A DNA stretch of 64,000 nt from Mucilaginibacter sp. OK283. Lineage in GTDB: Bacteria > Bacteroidota > Bacteroidia > Sphingobacteriales > Sphingobacteriaceae. The stretch is from assembly GCF_900110415.1 (NCBI RefSeq), contig NZ_FODR01000014.1:1-64000 (forward strand), written 5' to 3'. The translations under genes and the position numbers were made by a program. Position 1 is the first letter of the stretch, and the number at the start of each line of letters is the position of its first letter. The notes beneath the pieces were generated by a model. That model made no database searches. It was not told the origin of the DNA and saw nothing but the letters and a program-made list of their open reading frames with translations. Of this stretch, positions 43,736 to 52,353 are shown in pieces.

Positions 43736-44703
43736 AAAAAAACGCGTAAGGTGTTTAACATATAATACATATCCTGCAAATTATAGCGCTGATCTATTGG
43801 TAACGGAACCAAGCAGCGGGCAAGGTAATTTTCATACATACTTTTTTTAGTCCATTTAAAAACGTTTGGCCAATAAGTAGCTACGTATATTTTTTTTTGA
43901 ATTAAATGAACCTTCAAGTATTTGTCGTTGCACAAAAAGGGGTAAACCATGGGCGCACAATCCTCGGGGACTTCAAATTTCAACAAATTATACTCATGCA
44001 GGTGCTTATGTAAAAAATGAAAATTCCGCTCTCTTATCTTCGCACAGGCATCATAATCAATACCCGAAAGTATTTTTTTAGTAACCGCAGACATTGATCT
44101 TATCTCGTTGTTTTCCAAATCTTTATTACTTTCTTTAAAAGCTTCATAACCTTCCTCTATTCCACAATCAATACTTTTAATAAGGTAGGAAAACCGGTGA
44201 ATGGATTTATCTATGGGTAGTTTCTTTGCCAGCTTTCTTTTAATTTGCAAATATGCCCCGTCCGAAACACCAAAAAATTTGCGGCACGAATAGAAGGTAT
44301 CTATTTTGGGCAACGGCTCCGAGAAAAAAGCCTGTGAGTTATCAATTATCAGGTTACTAATTTTGTAGCTTAATGCCGTAACAGTCTCTTGTTTTAACCC
44401 GAAGTAGTTGGTGTACAAAAAACAGGCATCATGTTCGATATCGAAATTAATTATCGGATCAAGATTCTTGTCAATTGAATAAAATTGGTATCTGATGCCC
44501 AGTTTATCGATGGGCTCAAGTAAAACATCGCACGTAAAATATGGGATATATATTTTAGTATATCCTTTTTGCCTTAAAATATACTCAAGGGCATTCCGTC
44601 CGGTGTTTAAATGAATCAGGTTTGGATAAAATTCATTTCCCACAGGCAATTCCAGCTCTAAATATCCACCGATGGATTTTAAAGCGGCTCTATTATTTTG
44701 CAT
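43732..44703 (-). CDS. Divergent PLP aminotransferase-like protein (DegT-like)
   Basis: This 323-residue protein weakly resembles DegT/DnrJ aminotransferases: the nucleotide-sugar fold start (LNTGRNALEYILRQKG), YIPYFTCDVLLEPI, LIIDNSQAFFS with D121, and TFYSCRKFFGVSDGAYL with K142 where the PLP lysine normally sits. It is about 60-80 residues shorter than standard family members and the usual GGA motif is altered. It may be a real aminotransferase for an unusual sugar or a non-catalytic relative. It is translationally coupled to the GNAT gene, which supports an amino-sugar step. Confidence 0.6.
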   Translation of the reverse strand: MQNNRAALKSIGGYLELELPVGNEFYPNLIHLNTGRNALEYILRQKGYTKIYIPYFTCDVLLEPIDKLGIRYQFYSIDKNLDPIINFDIEHDACFLYTNYFGLKQETVTALSYKISNLIIDNSQAFFSEPLPKIDTFYSCRKFFGVSDGAYLQIKRKLAKKLPIDKSIHRFSYLIKSIDCGIEEGYEAFKESNKDLENNEIRSMSAVTKKILSGIDYDACAKIRERNFHFLHKHLHEYNLLKFEVPEDCAPMVYPFLCNDKYLKVHLIQKKIYVATYWPNVFKWTKKSMYENYLARCLVPLPIDQRYNLQDMYYMLNTLRVFL

Positions 44704-44734
44704 AGCCGTAAATTAGTTGCGATTTAAAGGCTGT

Positions 44735-45538
44735 TTAGCCCTGATCCCGTTGATACATTCTTAGGTGCGAGGGCTGATAGTACTCTTCCAGACTTTCGGG
44801 TACCCGGGCATTATAACCTATTACCTGGCGTAAGCCGGGATTAAGCTGCGCAACAAAGTCGTAACCTAATAATCTTGGGTAATCCATTTGCTGTTTAAAA
44901 CACGGGCGGGTAAACCCTAAAGTTAATGCCCGGCGTACATCATTTGTAGTATTTTCGCCGGCTGCATGCCAAATGTTTGAATCAAACAATATTATACTGC
45001 CCTTGGGTACAATAGCTCTGTCTGCAGTGTCAAAAAAATAATTTTCGTTAGGCTGCAACGCCGATTTGTGCGAACCTGAAAGAAAATGCGTAGCGCCATT
45101 AGCTTCGGTAAAATCATCCAGTGTAACAATCATTTGTAGCAACAACTTGGCATCAGATACAAAAGTTCGCGTATCGCGATGCATGTTGCTCAGGTAAGGG
45201 TGCGCATGTTTGGAGTGTATCACCGCGTTAATACCGTTTAATATGTATTTGCCCCCTAAAAATTGTGCTATTTCATCATCACAATACATTTTTTGAAGAA
45301 AAGGAATACTAAAATTATTTCTCTCTAACAAGTGATGCAGTGTACCCTGCATGTTGGCACTTATATTATTTTTTTCCTGGATAGCTCTTCTAACTTTGTA
45401 TGCTACTTCAAGGTCGGCATTTATTACATCCAAAAAAAAGTTATCAATCGCATTTTCATACACTACCCAACCATATTGGCGCATAGATTCCGGAAAAGTG
45501 CTAAATTCCTTCTCGTTATACTTAAATCTATTTTTCAT
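44735..45538 (-). CDS. Phytanoyl-CoA dioxygenase (PhyH) family oxygenase
   Basis: This is a 267-residue 2-oxoglutarate/Fe(II) oxygenase with the facial triad visible: H120 and D122 in NMHRDTRTF, and H191 in SNIWHAAGENTTND, plus R203 as a likely 2-oxoglutarate ligand. The segment NGATHFLSGSHK is typical of PhyH. Members hydroxylate varied small molecules. Inside an exopolysaccharide operon it may modify a sugar or acyl substituent; that is inference. It follows the GT4 gene after 16 bases. Confidence 0.85.
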   Translation of the reverse strand: MKNRFKYNEKEFSTFPESMRQYGWVVYENAIDNFFLDVINADLEVAYKVRRAIQEKNNISANMQGTLHHLLERNNFSIPFLQKMYCDDEIAQFLGGKYILNGINAVIHSKHAHPYLSNMHRDTRTFVSDAKLLLQMIVTLDDFTEANGATHFLSGSHKSALQPNENYFFDTADRAIVPKGSIILFDSNIWHAAGENTTNDVRRALTLGFTRPCFKQQMDYPRLLGYDFVAQLNPGLRQVIGYNARVPESLEEYYQPSHLRMYQRDQG

Positions 45539-45554
45539 ATCTGTTTAATCCGTT

Positions 45555-46709
45555 TTATATTAATGATCTTGTTTTTAGCTGCATAATTTCCATCATGCAA
45601 GCATTAATAAGTTTCACATCAAATTTTTCTTTAGCCAGCGTTAATCCATTTAATCCATGTTCAACAATATCTCCGGGGTGCTGAATATAATGTTGAATTT
45701 TAAAGATCAGCTCGGCAACATTTTTAACAGGCACCAAAAAACCATTTGAAGCAGCGCCAGAGATGACAGTTTCGCGGCAGCCAACAGAATCGCAGGTGAT
45801 AATTGCCCGCCCGGTAGCCATAGCTTCCAGCAAGCAACGTGGGATACCCTCGCCGTAATAGGACGGAAGAACAACAACAGAGGCTTCTGAAATATAAGGC
45901 CTTACGTCATCAACTTCCCCAATATATTCTACGGTATCGCCATATTGAATTTTGAATAGAAGGTCGGCGTTAATTGAATCAATATTTTTATCAGACGAGC
46001 CTATAAGCTTGAATTTCACTTCGGGATACGCTAAACGGGTGATTCGGGCCGCTTCATAATATTCATAAATGCCCTTTGCATTTATAAGCCGCGAAATCAT
46101 CAGGAAACTAATGGCACTGGTATCCGGCAATGAGCGCCGGTAATGGCTTAAATCAACCCCCGAACCGTTAACTACAAAAGCCCGGTGTTTAGGTGTTAAT
46201 ATTTTCTTACTGAGTAGCGTTTGATAGTCGTCCTTATTTTGAAAAATGATTCTTAATGACGGACTTGCCCTTAGGCTAAATTTGAGCATTTGTTGCGCCA
46301 TGCGACTCACCAGCGACTTTTGGCTGCCAGGCACAAAACTATACCCAAGCCCCGATAGCATTGGCGTTATTAGTTTTACATGGTTTAGTTTTGCCGCTAA
46401 AGTACCATAAATAACAGGTTTTAGCGTATAGGGGAAAAAAATATCGGGCCGCACACGTTTAATTAGTTTATAAAGCGCGATGGCATATTTTACATCTTCG
46501 ATGATAGCAACGGTACTGCCTTTTAACTTATTCTCGTGAATAATCACGTTAAGCACATTAAGTTTTTTGCGCATGGCCAGCGGTAACGCTGGGGTAAAAA
46601 CATATACCTGGTGTTGTTTAGCTAAATCCTCGATGAGTTTTCCTCTAAAATCGATTAATGATTTAGCCGAATCACAGGCTATTAGTATTTTTTGCCTGGT
46701 AACTATCAT
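45555..46709 (-). CDS. Glycosyltransferase family 4, PglA-like
   Basis: This is a 384-residue GT-B glycosyltransferase. The donor-site motif is the EX7E pair (E287, E295) in YYGEGIPRCLLEAMATGR, and the N-terminal acceptor half has FFPYTLKPVIYGTLAAK, common in PglA-like enzymes that use UDP-HexNAc donors. It adds a sugar to the lipid-linked repeat unit at the inner membrane. It lies 189 bases downstream of the pectate lyase gene, beyond a terminator-like hairpin. Confidence 0.9.
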   Translation of the reverse strand: MIVTRQKILIACDSAKSLIDFRGKLIEDLAKQHQVYVFTPALPLAMRKKLNVLNVIIHENKLKGSTVAIIEDVKYAIALYKLIKRVRPDIFFPYTLKPVIYGTLAAKLNHVKLITPMLSGLGYSFVPGSQKSLVSRMAQQMLKFSLRASPSLRIIFQNKDDYQTLLSKKILTPKHRAFVVNGSGVDLSHYRRSLPDTSAISFLMISRLINAKGIYEYYEAARITRLAYPEVKFKLIGSSDKNIDSINADLLFKIQYGDTVEYIGEVDDVRPYISEASVVVLPSYYGEGIPRCLLEAMATGRAIITCDSVGCRETVISGAASNGFLVPVKNVAELIFKIQHYIQHPGDIVEHGLNGLTLAKEKFDVKLINACMMEIMQLKTRSLI

Positions 46710-46840
46710 AAAAATGGTGTGATGTGGTTTAGATTGGATATTAATGTTGGCCTATTAAAGCAAGCGTATTTTTTATAGGGAGTAGAGTTTTAAAACATAC
46801 GGTTTAAAGATTAAAAAAGTGACACGGAAGAAACTGAAAT

Positions 46841-46874
46841 AATGTCCGGACTACTAAACCGTAATCCGGACATT
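46841..46874 (-). terminator. Stem-loop after the pectate lyase gene
   Basis: AATGTCCGGA (46841-46850) and TCCGGACATT (46865-46874) form a perfect 10-bp stem, 25 bases beyond the lyase stop, followed on the minus strand by TATTTC and further T-rich bases. It probably separates the lyase transcript from the GT4 gene. Confidence 0.6.
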
Positions 46875-46898
46875 TTATAATTAGATTAAAAAAAATTA

Positions 46899-48329
46899 TT
46901 AGTTAGAAAGTATTGCCCCAGCTCCTTTTTGAACTATAGCAGGCACGTTTGCAGCAGCGTCGAGCACTGCGCTGTAACTATATTCAGGTACCCATGTAGA
47001 TAATGCGGTTGTTATATCGTTTGCACCACAATTTGAATAAATGTTGGTGCTTACCCCGCTAAAGTATCCCGGAGGGTCGCCGGCAAGGTTGGTACTTATT
47101 GGTTTATGGCAGCCTGAAAAATATTCGTTATCTGTACGGACAATTCCGTTAGCCCTTGCACCCAAACTATAGCTACTGTTATTCAAGTGATAGTTATTGA
47201 ATACATGTACACGGCCATAGTTCATATCGGGCTCCCGTTCGCTAACATTATACCAAAAATTGTGGTGCAGCGTAACATGTAAATGACCAATATCTGACTC
47301 ATGTCCGGCAATACCACCACTTATCAGGAGCGACAAATTTGTATCGTGAAACCGGCTCCAGGAAACTGTAACAAAATCTGAAGCCCTTGTTATCGCTATG
47401 TCTTTACCCCAATAATCCCATCCATGACTACGATCTGTAGAAAAGTCGCAATGATCAACCCAAACATGCGTAGTTGAAAACTTGATCATCAAAGCGGCAT
47501 CTGTTACATAATTTTTAAAGGTTATATTTTGAACAATTATATTGTTAACCGTAAACATGTACAGTGATATACCTGTTATTGTTGCTCCTGGCTGACCGAT
47601 AATTGATTTGTTGGATGATACATACACCGGATCATCACCCGAGCCTGCAATTGTACCACTTACGTATACTATTTTAGGAGCACTGCCCGATAGTGCTGTT
47701 TTTAAAGCCGCCAGTGTCGATACTGTTACGGTGGCACCTCCGGCACCTCCTGTTGTTGTGCCATTATACATTGCATAACCCATTAATGCCGATGTTACAC
47801 CTGTTTTAGTTGCCGAACCAGTGGTAGTAGTTGTTGTTGTTGGGGTAGTAGTTGTTGTTGTGCCACTTGCAGATCCGCCAAAAGTGTAAGTGTACTTGCG
47901 TCCATTTGTTGCCGGGTTTGTATTATCAGACGCCGAGAAATATAAACTGGTGCCCCAATGGCTAAAACGCCCTTTACCAAGGTTACGTATATCGTCATGT
48001 AACGAGTGCGCGGGACTTAACTCAACCCCATTTTCAAACAATCTCAGTGTTGATGCTGTAGGTGCCGTATTGGAATCACCAGAGCTACTTAACGGGTAAG
48101 TAGTTTTATAGGCATACCCACCATCCGACTTAATACCGGTTAAATTTACAGCATAACTTGTTCCTGTAGTTGCTGTTGTAGCAAATGAAGCCGAACTTGC
48201 TGTTAACTGGTCTTGCGACAAATTATCAGGAGTATCCTGCGTTCGTTTACAACTGCCAAAAAAAATAATTGTACTTAGTACCAAGCTGAATACAGCCATT
48301 TTGTTGTAGTGTTTTTGTGTTTTTTTCAT
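46899..48329 (-). CDS. PL1 pectate lyase lipoprotein with an N-terminal shared domain
   Basis: This is a 476-residue lipoprotein (lipobox FFGSC, C27). Residues about 61-150 form a domain also found in the lipoprotein at 49851-50327 (STLRLFENGVELSPAHS, FSHWG, NGRKY). A Thr-rich linker (about 156-170) leads to a family 1 pectate lyase right-handed beta-helix (about 176-476) with VWVDHCDFS (289-297), the catalytic Arg region SEREPDMNYGRVHVFNNY (R365 before E-P) and HLHVTLHHNFWYN. It should cleave alpha-1,4-galacturonate or a similar bond outside the cell. A role trimming the cluster's own polymer is inferred from the adjacent UDP-glucuronate 4-epimerase gene. Confidence 0.9.
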   Translation of the reverse strand: MKKTQKHYNKMAVFSLVLSTIIFFGSCKRTQDTPDNLSQDQLTASSASFATTATTGTSYAVNLTGIKSDGGYAYKTTYPLSSSGDSNTAPTASTLRLFENGVELSPAHSLHDDIRNLGKGRFSHWGTSLYFSASDNTNPATNGRKYTYTFGGSASGTTTTTTPTTTTTTTGSATKTGVTSALMGYAMYNGTTTGGAGGATVTVSTLAALKTALSGSAPKIVYVSGTIAGSGDDPVYVSSNKSIIGQPGATITGISLYMFTVNNIIVQNITFKNYVTDAALMIKFSTTHVWVDHCDFSTDRSHGWDYWGKDIAITRASDFVTVSWSRFHDTNLSLLISGGIAGHESDIGHLHVTLHHNFWYNVSEREPDMNYGRVHVFNNYHLNNSSYSLGARANGIVRTDNEYFSGCHKPISTNLAGDPPGYFSGVSTNIYSNCGANDITTALSTWVPEYSYSAVLDAAANVPAIVQKGAGAILSN

Positions 48330-48534
48330 GCGTTTTTAATTTTGGCTTTTCAAACGAGACTGTGTTTGAAAAATTACGATTAAAAATTTTCCGCGATGAA
48401 TAGACTGGGTTAATTAAAAGTACAAAAAGGGGGTTTATTACAACCTGAGGCTATAAAAAAGTGTAAAACTTAATTGTAAAGAAAGTGTATAAATTGCACA
48501 CTTCGTGACATTAAAATGACAAAACTATTTTTTT

Positions 48535-49617
48535 TCAGGACAATATCGCCGATTGGGCACCAATTTCAACTTCGTAAAACTGTTTATACCAGGAAATAAA
48601 ACGGGCTACTCCTACCGAAACGGAAACCTGGGGTTTATATTTTAAAACTTCATCCAAATTGGAAACATCGGCACAGGTTTCGCCTACATCGCCGTCTTGC
48701 ATGGGCTTTAGTATCTTTACCGCCTTAATACCAACCTGGCTTTCAATCTCACTTACAAAATCAAGTAGTTTAACAGGTGCGCCCCTGCCTATGTTGAAAA
48801 CCCTGAATGGCGCCGCTGATGTGGCAGGATCGGGATGGCAGGCATCCCAGGTGGGATTTGCTTTGGCCGGCCCGTCAACTACATGGACGATACCTTCAAC
48901 AATATCATCAATGTAAGTAAAATCACGTTTCATATTACCATTGTTAAAAACCTCAATTGGTTCGCCTGCCAATATAGCCTTTGTAAAAATAAATAACGCC
49001 ATATCGGGCCTTCCCCACGGGCCATAAACTGTAAAAAAACGCAATCCTGTTGTTTTTAAACCAAACAAATGGCTATAGGTATGTGCCATCATTTCATTTG
49101 CTTTTTTTGATGCAGCATATAACGACACCGGGTGATCGGCAATATCGTGTTCACTGAATGGCATTTTTTTGTTCAACCCGTAAACGCTTGACGAGCTTGC
49201 ATAAACCAGGTGCCCTATTTTAAAATGCCGGCAACATTCCAGGATGTTAAGAAACCCTTTAATATTTGAATCGATATAAACTTCGGGGTTTGTTAAGCTA
49301 TAACGAACGCCTGCCTGCGCAGCAAGGTTGCATACCGTATCAAATTCACCGGCTTTAAAGATGTCTTCCAATAATTCGCGATCCATCAAATCTGCTTTTA
49401 TAAACGTGTAGTTTGGATGTTTTATGCTTTTAATCGGTTTGCCATACTCAATGTTTGCTGCATAAATACCGGTATTTTCAAGCCGGGCATATTTAAGCTT
49501 TACATCGTAATAATCGTTTAAATTATCTACACCAACCACGGTGTCCCCTCTTTCGAGCATTTTTTGGGCCAAATGATAGCCAATAAAACCAGCTGTACCG
49601 GTAATTAAAATTTTCAT
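48535..49617 (-). CDS. UDP-glucuronate 4-epimerase
   Basis: This is a 360-residue extended SDR. The NAD motif is TGTAGFIGYHLAQ (7-18), the NLNDYYDVKLKYARLE segment (32-47) is distinctive for UDP-glucuronic acid 4-epimerases (CapI/LpsL/GAE), and the active site is YAASK (Y167, K171) with SSSSVYG. It makes UDP-galacturonate from UDP-glucuronate for the exopolysaccharide. It is separated from both neighbours by gaps of more than 200 bases, so it may be transcribed from its own promoter. Confidence 0.92.
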   Translation of the reverse strand: MKILITGTAGFIGYHLAQKMLERGDTVVGVDNLNDYYDVKLKYARLENTGIYAANIEYGKPIKSIKHPNYTFIKADLMDRELLEDIFKAGEFDTVCNLAAQAGVRYSLTNPEVYIDSNIKGFLNILECCRHFKIGHLVYASSSSVYGLNKKMPFSEHDIADHPVSLYAASKKANEMMAHTYSHLFGLKTTGLRFFTVYGPWGRPDMALFIFTKAILAGEPIEVFNNGNMKRDFTYIDDIVEGIVHVVDGPAKANPTWDACHPDPATSAAPFRVFNIGRGAPVKLLDFVSEIESQVGIKAVKILKPMQDGDVGETCADVSNLDEVLKYKPQVSVSVGVARFISWYKQFYEVEIGAQSAILS

Positions 49618-49718
49618 GAGTATGAGTTTAAGTTTTGGAAGAATGCTTGCTGTTGAACCAGGTGCCTGGCAGATTTTATGGCCCTTATGCTTTCCGACTG
49701 GAGTCGATTCTGGCCCTG

Positions 49719-49765
49719 ATTTTATTGGGTTTTATTGTAGTTGCTATAATAAAACCCAATAAAAT
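49719..49765. repeat. 18-bp perfect inverted repeat
   Basis: ATTTTATTGGGTTTTATT (49719-49736), 11 bases, and the perfect reverse complement at 49748-49765. It lies 86 bases past the lipoprotein stop and 100 bases before the epimerase start. A minus-strand terminator is likely, though no separate T tract follows. Confidence 0.65.
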
Positions 49766-49850
49766 GTATTGTGAAGAAGATGTTTGGTGTTGCGATCACG
49801 AAATGCTTTTTTGCATTTGCAAATACCGTATAGTATAAAATATTGCCAGC

Positions 49851-50327
49851 TTATTTCATCTTATAGCTATATTTTCTGCCGTTATTGAGTGGGCTGGTGT
49901 TATCTGAAGTTGAGAAATATAGTTCATCGCCCCAGTGACTAAACTGTCCGAGCCCATACACCCTAATAGACTTGTGGTTAGAATGTGCAGGAGATAATTC
50001 GACACCATTTTCAAAAAGGCGCAATGTTGAAGTGTTTGGTTTGTCATTTGAATCGCCGATAACCGGAAGGTGATATCCAATTTTATAGCAATACCCCGAG
50101 TCGGATCTCAAACCTATTAAACTTATTGGTATTAAAGCAGCTGTATCCGTTACCGTATTCGAGGTATCTTTAACGTATATGATAGAGTCGTGTACTAACC
50201 TTACCGTATCATGTAAGACAGATGATGGTGATAAAGCTGCTTTTTTGCAGCCGCCAAATAATGTATTACCTATTGCCAGCGCAAACAGGACTAATACTTT
50301 CAAAAAAGGTTTGATTTGTGGTTTCAT
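49851..50327 (-). CDS. Small lipoprotein consisting of the shared FENGVELSPAHS domain
   Basis: This 158-residue lipoprotein (lipobox FGGC, C27) has a short linker (about 30-65) and then about 90 residues matching the N-terminal domain of the pectate lyase. STLRLFENGVELSPAHS is identical over 17 residues; IR.YG.G.FSHWG, LYFS.SDNT and NGRKYSY follow. No catalytic pattern was recognised; a glycan- or envelope-binding beta domain is a guess. It sits within the exopolysaccharide operon, 41 bases after a GT4 gene. Confidence 0.8.
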   Translation of the reverse strand: MKPQIKPFLKVLVLFALAIGNTLFGGCKKAALSPSSVLHDTVRLVHDSIIYVKDTSNTVTDTAALIPISLIGLRSDSGYCYKIGYHLPVIGDSNDKPNTSTLRLFENGVELSPAHSNHKSIRVYGLGQFSHWGDELYFSTSDNTSPLNNGRKYSYKMK

Positions 50328-50368
50328 GATCGTTTAATTAAGATGAATATTTGTTACTTTAAAGAAAT

Positions 50369-51442
50369 CTATTTTATAAGGGACGTCATTATGGAATGGA
50401 TAAAAACCTGTGGGCTTCTGCCATCTAAATAATGCTGATTTTGCTCCTGGTAATGAGCTGTTGAATTCAATGCTGTTCTGATTGCATTTGTGAGTTCGCT
50501 TTCGCTGTTTATATCGGCCTTAAAAACACCCTCTATATCCTCAATCCCGCCGGCACATTTGGTGCATACAACTTTGGGATTCAGGCTCATCATTTGCAGC
50601 AAAACGTTAGGAAAACCTTCTTTGATAGATGACACAACACACGCCCTGGAAAGTTTAAAATATGGCATTGGGTTTTCAACCCACCCCTTCAAAATTACGC
50701 GCCCGCTCAATTGGTATTGGGCAATTAATTTTTCGAGAAGGCTCCTTTGAGGGCCATCGCCAAAAATCAGCAATTTCAAGCCGGGGAATTCTGCCTTCAA
50801 TATATTGAAAGCAGCTATTAATATTAAAAAGCCTTTTTCGGGAATCAATCGCCCGGCCGCACAAATAAATTCAGTTTCGGCATCTGCGTCATTTAATGCA
50901 GCCTTTGCATTAACAATATTTTGCTTTATATCAAGCGGATTTGGCTGTACTATTAGCGATTCGGGAATAACAAACGAAACATTTTTTATAAAATCACAGC
51001 GCATTTGTTTTGTTTGGCAAACAACCAAATCAACAGCAGGGTATCCTAAACGATAAGATAGTTGATAACTCCACTTTTTAAGGCCGCTGAACCGTGTAAA
51101 AACAGAAGTGCACTCTCTTACAATTACTTTTGATTTTAAAAATCCTATACGCTTCAACAAACCCAGATAAGCATTTAAATAAGGGTGTGTGCTAACAATT
51201 ACATGACCTGTTCTGAATGCTTTTAATGCCTTTATAACACCCAGAAAGCCAATAATTAGGCTGTTTTTTGTAACGTACGTAACGTTTAGTCCGAAAGGAA
51301 TTTTAAGGCCTCCTTTAGCTACTTTTTTTAAAAATATAAGGGGGGCTTTACTGGTTGCTGCGCACATTAGCAAAATATTTTCTGCCCCGTTTGCCTGGTC
51401 AGACATGGACACAAAAACTAACTTGTATGTATTGGGTTCCAT
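50369..51442 (-). CDS. Glycosyltransferase family 4 with altered EX7E motif
   Basis: This is a 357-residue GT-B enzyme. The C-terminal half has AAGRLIPEKGFLILIAAF, LLIFGDGPQRSLLE and IKEGFPNVLLQMMSL. The second glutamate of the EX7E motif is replaced by glutamine (E275/Q283). Some GT4 enzymes tolerate change at this position, so it may still be active. The ATG at 51442 is preferred over an upstream TTG; it follows the previous gene's stop by two bases. Confidence 0.88.
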   Translation of the reverse strand: MEPNTYKLVFVSMSDQANGAENILLMCAATSKAPLIFLKKVAKGGLKIPFGLNVTYVTKNSLIIGFLGVIKALKAFRTGHVIVSTHPYLNAYLGLLKRIGFLKSKVIVRECTSVFTRFSGLKKWSYQLSYRLGYPAVDLVVCQTKQMRCDFIKNVSFVIPESLIVQPNPLDIKQNIVNAKAALNDADAETEFICAAGRLIPEKGFLILIAAFNILKAEFPGLKLLIFGDGPQRSLLEKLIAQYQLSGRVILKGWVENPMPYFKLSRACVVSSIKEGFPNVLLQMMSLNPKVVCTKCAGGIEDIEGVFKADINSESELTNAIRTALNSTAHYQEQNQHYLDGRSPQVFIHSIMTSLIK

Positions 51443-51444
51443 TG

Positions 51445-52353
51445 TCAAAATTTGAGGTTCCTTATTTTTCCGATAATTTTTTTTAACGGTCCCAGGGCAC
51501 TGAATACTTTTCGTTTTCCATCAATAACCATTAAGCCGCCCGCAAAATTTATAGTATGCAACCCCTTATCATATGGCGGCTGCGGCAGTAATTCAAACAC
51601 TGTTTGATATTGAAATTCTGTTTCGCTTATATTGGTTATTTCATTTATCATTACCGACCCGCCATAACATTTTTCGGGGTTTTGAGTGGGCATGTAGAGT
51701 CTTTGGTCAACTATAAACAACCTGCCGGCTGATCGGTTAACATTAAAAGCAACATTTATTGGGTTTAGGCTATGTGGTTTAAAAGGAGCATCCAGGCCAT
51801 CGGCATGAAAAATATAAAGTTTTCCGGGCTTACGGGACATACTGCTAAACAGCCAGTATTTATTTTTGAAATGAACTATTGAACTATCAACAAAAGCCTC
51901 CCCCTCTAACAATAATCTTATTTTTTTAAACCTGCAGGGGTCTTTTTCGTCAATCTGGTATAAAGCAACTTGCCTGGCCGTTGCCGTTTCAGGGATGCAA
52001 TAAAGTTGATTCTGAACTGTAAACAAGTAAGGATATGACAAATGTATAGCATCGTTAACGATGCCTTTGACCTTTTTTTTGCTTTTAAAAAGCATATCGT
52101 CCGTCATCATGATTTCGCCCTTGCCTTTCCAAAAATTCAGCTCTTCATAATAAAGATGTGTTTTACTGTTTACCTGTATTACAAAAGGATCTGCCGCATA
52201 ATCAACAGTATCCTCAGTAAGCCAGTTAACATCCCCATTGAGTTTTTGCGTAAGAATCAAATTTTCTGGAGTTTGGCGTAGATAACCAATATTCCACCTA
52301 TCGTATAAAAATATTTTATCCAAAAATTTGCTTATCGTTTCGGTTATTTTCAT
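51445..52353 (-). CDS. Five-bladed propeller protein, GINT1 N-terminal-like
   Basis: This 302-residue protein carries the repeated blade pattern of the 'glucosamine inositolphosphorylceramide transferase 1 N-terminal' family: DYAADPFVIQVNSKTHLYYEEL (51-72), IHLSYPYLFTVQNQLYCIPETA (103-124) and AFVDSSIVHFKNKYWLFSS (153-171). The family resembles GH43-like propellers and occurs with glycosyltransferases in surface glycan clusters; its bacterial activity is not established. Its start overlaps the preceding stop by four bases. A role in binding or trimming a glycan intermediate is possible. Confidence 0.7.
   Translation of the reverse strand: MKITETISKFLDKIFLYDRWNIGYLRQTPENLILTQKLNGDVNWLTEDTVDYAADPFVIQVNSKTHLYYEELNFWKGKGEIMMTDDMLFKSKKKVKGIVNDAIHLSYPYLFTVQNQLYCIPETATARQVALYQIDEKDPCRFKKIRLLLEGEAFVDSSIVHFKNKYWLFSSMSRKPGKLYIFHADGLDAPFKPHSLNPINVAFNVNRSAGRLFIVDQRLYMPTQNPEKCYGGSVMINEITNISETEFQYQTVFELLPQPPYDKGLHTINFAGGLMVIDGKRKVFSALGPLKKIIGKIRNLKF

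Noticed and set aside
49635..49838. Plus-strand 67-codon frame with a hydrophobic stretch (LALILLGFIVVAII)
   Set aside because: The hydrophobic part is produced by the 18-bp inverted repeat. It is on the opposite strand to all neighbours and lacks a promoter or family match. A small membrane peptide cannot be fully excluded.
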